Made by a program: the position numbers and the translations under genes. DNA of 64,000 nt, from NCBI RefSeq assembly GCF_008704655.1, contig NZ_CP023688.1, forward strand, positions 2,170,001-2,234,000. Reading direction: 5' to 3'. The notes under the pieces were generated by a model. The model searched no databases, was not told where the DNA came from, and was given only the letters and a program-made list of their open reading frames with translations. This document shows, one piece after another, positions 59,999-64,000 of the stretch; the stretch's first letter is position 1, and each line of letters opens with the position of its first letter. Origin of the DNA: Streptomyces rimosus. Its GTDB lineage: Bacteria; Actinomycetota; Actinomycetes; Streptomycetales; Streptomycetaceae.

Positions 59999-60015
59999 GT
60001 GGTGAGGTTCACCAC
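59999..60015. promoter_or_regulatory. Perfect palindrome upstream of the oxygenase gene
   Basis: GTGGTGA (59999-60005), spacer GGT, TCACCAC (60009-60015), 26 bases before the start codon. The half-site with its left flank (ACGCAGTGGTGA, 59994-60005) is found again upstream of the ammonia-lyase gene at 63206-63217. Confidence 0.6.
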
Positions 60016-60040
60016 CGTATCGAGAAACCAGGAGCACTCC

Positions 60041-61039
60041 ATGCCAGAAGCGATTCCCGTGATCGATCTCCGGGACAGCGAACACGGCCCGAAAGCGCGC
60101 GCCGGGTTCCTGAACCGGCTGCGGGCCGCCGTCCACGACATCGGGTTCTTCCAGCTCACCGGCCACGGCGTCACCGGCGCCGCCGAGCTGCTCGACCTGA
60201 CGCGTCGGCTGTTCTCCCTGCCGGAGTCGGAGCACGCGGCTCTCGACGTCCTCAACTCCCCGCACTTCCGCGGCTACTCCGCGATGGGGCGGGAGCGCAC
60301 CCGGGGCATCCCGGACCAGCGCCGGCAGCTGGACATCGGTCCCGAGCGCCCGGCGCGGAGCCCCGGCCCGGGAGAGCCCGCTTACCAGTGGCTGGTCGGC
60401 CCCAACCAGTGGCCGGCCGCCCTGCCGGAGCTGCGGCCGGCCGTACTGGCATGGATGGACCGGTTGACGAGCCTCTCGCACCGGATGCTCAGGCTCATCC
60501 TGGAGTCCCTGGAGACTCCCGAGGGCTTCCTGGATGATGTGGTCACCCCGGAGCCGCAGATCCATTTCAAGCTGCTGCACTACCCGGGGCCGGACGCCAC
60601 GGCGGGCAGCGTCCCGAAGGGCGACGGCGCGGGCACCCACAAGGACTACGGACTGCTCACCCTGCTGGTGCAGGACGACAAAGGCGGGCTGCAGGTCGCC
60701 GTCGAGGACGGTCACTTCGTCGACGTCCCGGTCCTGCCGGACGCGTTCGTGGTCAACCTCGGTGAACTGCTGGAGGTCGCCACGCGCGGATACCTCAAGG
60801 CCACCGTTCACCGGGTCGTCCGCCCGGCCCCGGGGGTCGACCGGTACTCCATGCCGTTCTTCTACAGCCCTCGTCTGGAGGCGTCGGTCCGGCCCCTGCC
60901 GAGCCGGTACGTCAGCGCCGCCGGCGGCGTGACGGTGGACCCGGACAACCCCCTGTTCGCCTGCTACGGCGATAACGTCATGAAGGGCCTGACCAGAGGG
61001 TTCCCCGAACTGATCGCCCGCCACCACCCCACCTGGTGA
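60041..61039 (+). CDS. 2-oxoglutarate/Fe(II) oxygenase, isopenicillin-N-synthase-like
   Basis: A 332-residue enzyme of the IPNS-like oxygenase family. The iron facial triad is His200, Asp202 and His257 (in GTHKDYG and TVHRVV); Arg268 and Ser270 in RYSMPFF bind the 2-oxoglutarate carboxylate. It begins with IPVIDLRD, as usual for this family. It can hydroxylate, desaturate or cyclise. ATG 60041 has GGAG upstream. It lies after ATP-grasp 2 and ends 120 bases before the right corA remnant. Confidence 0.9.
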   Translation: MPEAIPVIDLRDSEHGPKARAGFLNRLRAAVHDIGFFQLTGHGVTGAAELLDLTRRLFSLPESEHAALDVLNSPHFRGYSAMGRERTRGIPDQRRQLDIGPERPARSPGPGEPAYQWLVGPNQWPAALPELRPAVLAWMDRLTSLSHRMLRLILESLETPEGFLDDVVTPEPQIHFKLLHYPGPDATAGSVPKGDGAGTHKDYGLLTLLVQDDKGGLQVAVEDGHFVDVPVLPDAFVVNLGELLEVATRGYLKATVHRVVRPAPGVDRYSMPFFYSPRLEASVRPLPSRYVSAAGGVTVDPDNPLFACYGDNVMKGLTRGFPELIARHHPTW

Positions 61040-61157
61040 CCGCTGCCGGACGGTGGGCGTCCTGCGACCGGCCGTCAGCCGCGGCATGGGCCCTGGGCGC
61101 TCGCGCCCTGTCACCCCCGCGCGCCCGGCCTGAGTCCTGGTCAGCCTCGTCACCTCT

Positions 61158-61339
61158 AGAAGATCTCCTCCTGGGCCGCCATCCTCTTCGCCCCCACCCT
61201 CGTCGGCACGATTCACGGCATGAACTTCGACCGTATGCCGGAGCTGCACTGGGCGTTCGGCTATCCCTTCGCGATCGTGCTGGTGGCGGTGGTCTGCACC
61301 AGCCTGTACGTCATCTTCAAGCGGCGGGACTGGCTCTGA
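61158..61339 (+). pseudogene. Orphan corA 3' end (proposed attR side)
   Basis: About 60 codons that match the end of corA: ISSWAAILFAPTLVGTIHG, MNFDRMPELHWAFGYPF and IFKRRDWL with the same stop. Similarity to the intact gene is about 85% and continues for about 100 bases beyond the stop, so a whole chromosomal end was copied. It lacks a start and the first 325 codons. Its codons are high-GC and host-like, unlike the left copy. The simplest reading is that this is the original end of corA, displaced by the insertion. Confidence 0.85.
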
Positions 61340-61450
61340 GTCATCGGGTTCGGCGCGAGTACGTTGCGGGTCGGACTCCGCGGGAAGGGCGCACGGCGCA
61401 CCTTCTTCAAGCCGCTGGGCAGAATGCGGGGAGAACGAGCCCAGCCGGGA

Positions 61451-61484
61451 AAGGGCGGCTGCAGCAAATGCTGTAGCCGCCCTT
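61451..61484. terminator. Strong terminator right of the corA remnant
   Basis: A 15-bp stem with a single G-U pair (61451-61465 with 61470-61484), loop AAAT, ending in CTT. It separates the island from the ammonia-lyase gene, and likely served corA or serves the lyase end. Confidence 0.85.
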
Positions 61485-61555
61485 GTCAGCGCATGGTCAT
61501 CACCGAAGGCATTCGCAGGTCCATCACTCTCAGCGGGCCCTCGCGAAGTGACGGA

Positions 61556-63193
61556 TCAGTCCCGCCCGGCGTCCTCGACGGCCCGGCGGAGCTCGCCGGA
61601 CGCGATGAGGCCGACCACGAGCTCGATGTCCCGGGCCAGCGGCCGGTCACCGTCCATCGTGGCGGAGACGGAGCGGATCAGCTCGTACGCGGCGCGCGTC
61701 GGAGCGCTCAGGCACTCCTGACCGCGCAGGTCCGCCGCCTGGCACAGGGCCAGGAGGTGGATGGCGGCGACCTGGCGGACCAGTTCCACGACCGTACGGG
61801 CGTCCCGCGCGGCGATGGTGGCCATGCTGACCTTGTCCTGGTTGTGGGCCTCGGTCGACCGGGAGAACGATGTCGCCGGCATGGTGTTCTTCAGCGCCTC
61901 GGCGGTGAGGCCGGAGGCGGCGATCTGCATGCCCTTGAAGCCGTGGTGCAGCCCGGCCTCCCAGCTGTCGGCGTCGAACCGCGGGATCAGGTTCGGAGTG
62001 AGCCCGTTGTTGAACTTCTCGTCGACGATCAGTTCGAGCTGACGGTCCAGCAGGTCGCCGACACTGGCCACCGCGGTCTTGAGCGCGTCCATGGCCTGAC
62101 CGACGTGGCCTCCGTAGAAGTTGCCGCCGTTGCGGACCATGCCCGCTTCCACATCGAACAGCGGGTTGTCATTGGTGGAGTTGATCTCGACCTCGACCCA
62201 GTTCTTCGCCCAGTCCAGGGTGTCACGCAGCACACCGGTCACATGCGGCGCGCAGCGCACCGAGTACCGGTCCTGGATGGGCTCCTCCAGCTGCCGGAAA
62301 CCGGACTCCGTCAGGGCAGCGCCCTCGGGGTCCACGGACGGGTCGCAGTCCTCGGGGTTGCCGAGCAGTTCGCGGATGGTCCGGGCGCTGGTGCGGGTTC
62401 CGGTGTGCGGCTTCTGGTCGAAAATGAACGGGACGAAGTGGCCGGGGTTGCCCTGGAGCACCTGGGAGGCCAGCGCGGTGCTCAGGTCGGCGGCGAAGGC
62501 CAGTTCGGTGGCGTCGTGGACGGCGAGGGTGGCGAAACCCGACATGAACGAGGTGCCGTTGACCAGCGCGAGGCCCTCCTTGGCCCCGAGCACCACCGCA
62601 CCGAGACCGGCGTCGGCCAGTGCCGCGCTGGCGTCCTTCTCCTCACCCTGGTGCAGCGCCTTGCCCTGTCCGGTCAGCAGCGCGGCCACGTAGCTCAGCG
62701 GTACCAGGTCGCCGCTCGCACCGACCGAGCCGCGCTCGGGGATGGGCGGCAGCACATCGTTGTTGAGGCAGTCCAGAAGCAGTTCGAGGATCTCGGTACG
62801 GATCCCGGAGGCGCCCCGGGCCAGGCAGTTCGCCCGTACGATCATGGTGGCGCGGATGACGTCCGGGGTGGCGACGGGGCCGATGCCGCAGGACAGGAAC
62901 CGGATGAGGTTGGTCTGCAGGGCCTCCGACTTGAGGCCGGATATCTGCCGGGTGTTGCTGTCGCCGAAGCCCGAGGTGACGCCGTAGACGGGCAGACCGG
63001 CCTCGATGACCTTGTTCTTGAGCGCGAGGGACTGCTCGATGCGCTGGACCGCGCCTTCGGCGAGCCGGGCGCGGACGCGAGTGGTGTCGGCGGGGCGGGC
63101 GCCGCTGACGACATCGGCCACCGTCAGCGTATGGCCGTCGATGAGGAGCTCGGCCTTGTCGTTGGCTGCCAGGGCAGTGTCCATGGTGTGCAT
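61556..63193 (-). CDS. MIO-type aromatic amino acid ammonia-lyase
   Basis: A 545-residue member of the HAL/PAL family. The MIO prosthetic group forms from Ala159-Ser160-Gly161 in GSVGASGDLVPLS. Tyr70 in VYGVTSGFGD is the catalytic Tyr. The selectivity pair is Phe99-Leu100 (LIRFLSCG), as in phenylalanine ammonia-lyases, not the Ser-His of histidine enzymes. An aminomutase with the same fold is the alternative. Deamination of phenylalanine would give cinnamate, and the adjacent acyl-CoA synthetase could activate it. The start is ATG 63193 or ATG 63184; GGAAGAG precedes both. Confidence 0.85.
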   Translation of the reverse strand: MHTMDTALAANDKAELLIDGHTLTVADVVSGARPADTTRVRARLAEGAVQRIEQSLALKNKVIEAGLPVYGVTSGFGDSNTRQISGLKSEALQTNLIRFLSCGIGPVATPDVIRATMIVRANCLARGASGIRTEILELLLDCLNNDVLPPIPERGSVGASGDLVPLSYVAALLTGQGKALHQGEEKDASAALADAGLGAVVLGAKEGLALVNGTSFMSGFATLAVHDATELAFAADLSTALASQVLQGNPGHFVPFIFDQKPHTGTRTSARTIRELLGNPEDCDPSVDPEGAALTESGFRQLEEPIQDRYSVRCAPHVTGVLRDTLDWAKNWVEVEINSTNDNPLFDVEAGMVRNGGNFYGGHVGQAMDALKTAVASVGDLLDRQLELIVDEKFNNGLTPNLIPRFDADSWEAGLHHGFKGMQIAASGLTAEALKNTMPATSFSRSTEAHNQDKVSMATIAARDARTVVELVRQVAAIHLLALCQAADLRGQECLSAPTRAAYELIRSVSATMDGDRPLARDIELVVGLIASGELRRAVEDAGRD

Positions 63194-63205
63194 TTCTCTT
63201 CCGTG

Positions 63206-63217
63206 ACGCAGTGGTGA
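63206..63217. promoter_or_regulatory. Shared 12-base element upstream of the lyase gene
   Basis: ACGCAGTGGTGA, identical to 59994-60005 upstream of the 2-oxoglutarate oxygenase gene, in the 5' region of the lyase. It suggests a common regulator on both sides of the corA remnant. Twelve bases in GC-rich DNA may still be chance. Confidence 0.4.
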
Positions 63218-63307
63218 CGCGGGTTCGGTAGGCGCGATGGGCCGGTATGTGGTCGAACCCGCGATAAGGAGTACGTAGTTGGCCCAGCAATGCGCCGGGG
63301 CGATGGT

Positions 63308-64000
63308 TCAGTGGTTGAGCGGTCCGGCGGTCTCGTACTCACTCAGCGCCCAGGCCCGCAGAGCCACCTTGTCGAGCTTTCCGCTGGGGTTGCGGGGCAG
63401 GGCTTCCACATGGCTGACGGCGGTCGGCAGCTTGTAGCGGGCCAGCCGCTGACCGGCGTACGCGCGGACTTCCTCGATGGTGAGCCGGGGCGCCGCGCCG
63501 TCCTGGCGCAGCACCGCGATCGGGGTCTCGCCCCACTTGGGGTGCGGCACACCCACCACCGCCACGTCATGGACGTCGGGGTGCGCGGCGAGTACCCGCT
63601 CGATCTCGGCGGGGTAGACGTTCTCCCCGCCGCTGATGATCATGTCCTTGAGGCGGTCGACGATGTGCAGCAGTCCCCCCTCGTCGAGGTAGCCGATGTC
63701 CCCGGAGTGGAACCAGCCGGAGCAGTCGAACGCCGCCGCGGTCGCTTCGGGGTTGTTCCAGTAGCCCGGGGTGACGTGCGGCCCCCTGACGCAGACCTCC
63801 CCCGGCACCCGCGCTTCGGTGACGGTGGCTCCCGTCTCGGGGTTCGTCAGCCGTATCTCGGTGTACGGCATGGGGAAGCCGGCCGAGTCGGGGTGGTCGC
63901 CGACCAGGTGTCCAGGCAGGTACGTCGCGAACGGCGCGGTCTCGGTCAGCCCCCATGCCTGCTGCAACCGGACGCCACGGGCCGCGTAGTCGCGTACCAG
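63308..64000 (-). CDS. Acyl-CoA synthetase/AMP-ligase, C-terminal part
   Basis: The last 230 residues of an adenylate-forming enzyme; the frame is open to the right edge. Conserved motifs: WGLTETAP (A5), GYWNNPEAT, GWFHSGDIGYLDEGG (A7), IVDRLKDMIISGGENVYPAEIE (A8) in overlapping pieces, and the catalytic Lys in NPSGKLDK. Long-chain, cinnamate or benzoate CoA ligases share this end. It follows the ammonia-lyase gene in transcription order reversed (it lies upstream, 114 bases away, same strand), so the two are probably one operon that makes an aryl-CoA. Confidence 0.9.
   Translation of the reverse strand: MVRDYAARGVRLQQAWGLTETAPFATYLPGHLVGDHPDSAGFPMPYTEIRLTNPETGATVTEARVPGEVCVRGPHVTPGYWNNPEATAAAFDCSGWFHSGDIGYLDEGGLLHIVDRLKDMIISGGENVYPAEIERVLAAHPDVHDVAVVGVPHPKWGETPIAVLRQDGAAPRLTIEEVRAYAGQRLARYKLPTAVSHVEALPRNPSGKLDKVALRAWALSEYETAGPLNH

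Larger units (their letters stand above)
48025..61170. mobile_element. Genomic island inserted at the 3' end of corA
   Basis: About 13 kb bounded by two copies of the corA 3' end. The left copy completes corA, the right one is an orphan. A broken tyrosine recombinase lies 180 bases inside the left end, where an integrase should be. The cargo comprises the 7-deazaguanine genes, two ATP-grasp genes, the Rieske and 2-oxoglutarate-type oxygenases, an MFS gene and a regulator. No replication, transfer or phage genes remain, so the element is probably fixed. Ends are uncertain by some tens of bases. Confidence 0.6.

Noticed and set aside
1..64000. tRNA or rRNA genes as integration targets
   Set aside because: No cloverleaf-like or rRNA sequence was seen by eye, including at both ends of the island. 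A covariance-model scan would settle it.

Overview
The window is high-GC actinobacterial DNA. GTG starts, AGGAG-type ribosome sites, very high third-position GC, a FxLD-type lanthipeptide, SepF-like and MmyB-like proteins and gene families typical of Streptomyces make a Streptomyces or close relative the best guess. No rRNA or tRNA gene and no CRISPR array was seen.

Region 1 (0-2.5 kb, minus strand) is an arginine deiminase pair: arcA, then arcB, with clear hairpin terminators after arcB.

Region 2 (2.6-21.3 kb, minus strand) is the most striking part. It is an almost unbroken run of 11 genes, most of them overlapping by 4 bases. In transcription order they are: a Crp/Fnr regulator that keeps a cyclic-nucleotide-binding signature, a class III nucleotide-cyclase-like protein, a large P-loop NTPase with a helical repeat tail, an SPFH-like protein, a Pycsar-effector-like (PycTM) membrane protein, a secreted or anchored vWA protein, a 1162-residue tubulin/FtsZ-like protein, a multi-membrane-span protein, a pseudokinase, a TRAFAC-type GTPase with Zn-binding cysteines, and a GAP1-like GTPase-associated protein with a C-terminal membrane anchor. 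The cyclase C-terminus and the NTPase N-terminus carry the same short QIYDGNTF motif (25 identical bases), which looks like a matched homotypic-assembly tag. I read the cluster as a cyclic-nucleotide-linked, GTPase- and tubulin-centred conflict or signalling system at the membrane.

Region 3 (21.7-32.7 kb) has three small regulators (EspR-like XRE, GntR, LuxR-type), then a class I lanthipeptide operon: a precursor with nisin-like ring topology plus two extra C-terminal ring motifs, LanC, full-length LanB, an ABC exporter, a luciferase-like oxidoreductase and an erythromycin-esterase-like protein.

Region 4 (32.7-48.2 kb) is ordinary chromosome. It holds the Hen1/Pnkp RNA-repair pair, an F420-type oxidoreductase, a SpoIIE-type phosphatase, a quercetinase-like cupin facing a MarR regulator across two perfect operator palindromes, a small secreted protein, a phosphotransferase, MazG with an ATPase that carries a Gly-rich insert, a SepF-like protein and corA.

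Region 5 (48.0-61.2 kb) looks like a genomic island inserted in the 3' end of corA. The last part of corA and its 3' flank recur about 13 kb to the right as a diverged orphan copy, and a broken tyrosine-recombinase gene sits just inside the left junction. The island carries a 7-deazaguanine (preQ0) pathway (folE, queE, queD, queC), two ATP-grasp ligases, a Rieske oxygenase, an iron/2-oxoglutarate-type oxygenase, an MFS exporter, an MmyB-type regulator and a hidden 55-codon ORF fitted exactly between an ATP-grasp gene and queC.

Region 6 (61.5-64 kb) holds an MIO-type aromatic ammonia-lyase and the end of an acyl-CoA synthetase, which may continue the same biosynthetic locus outside the window.
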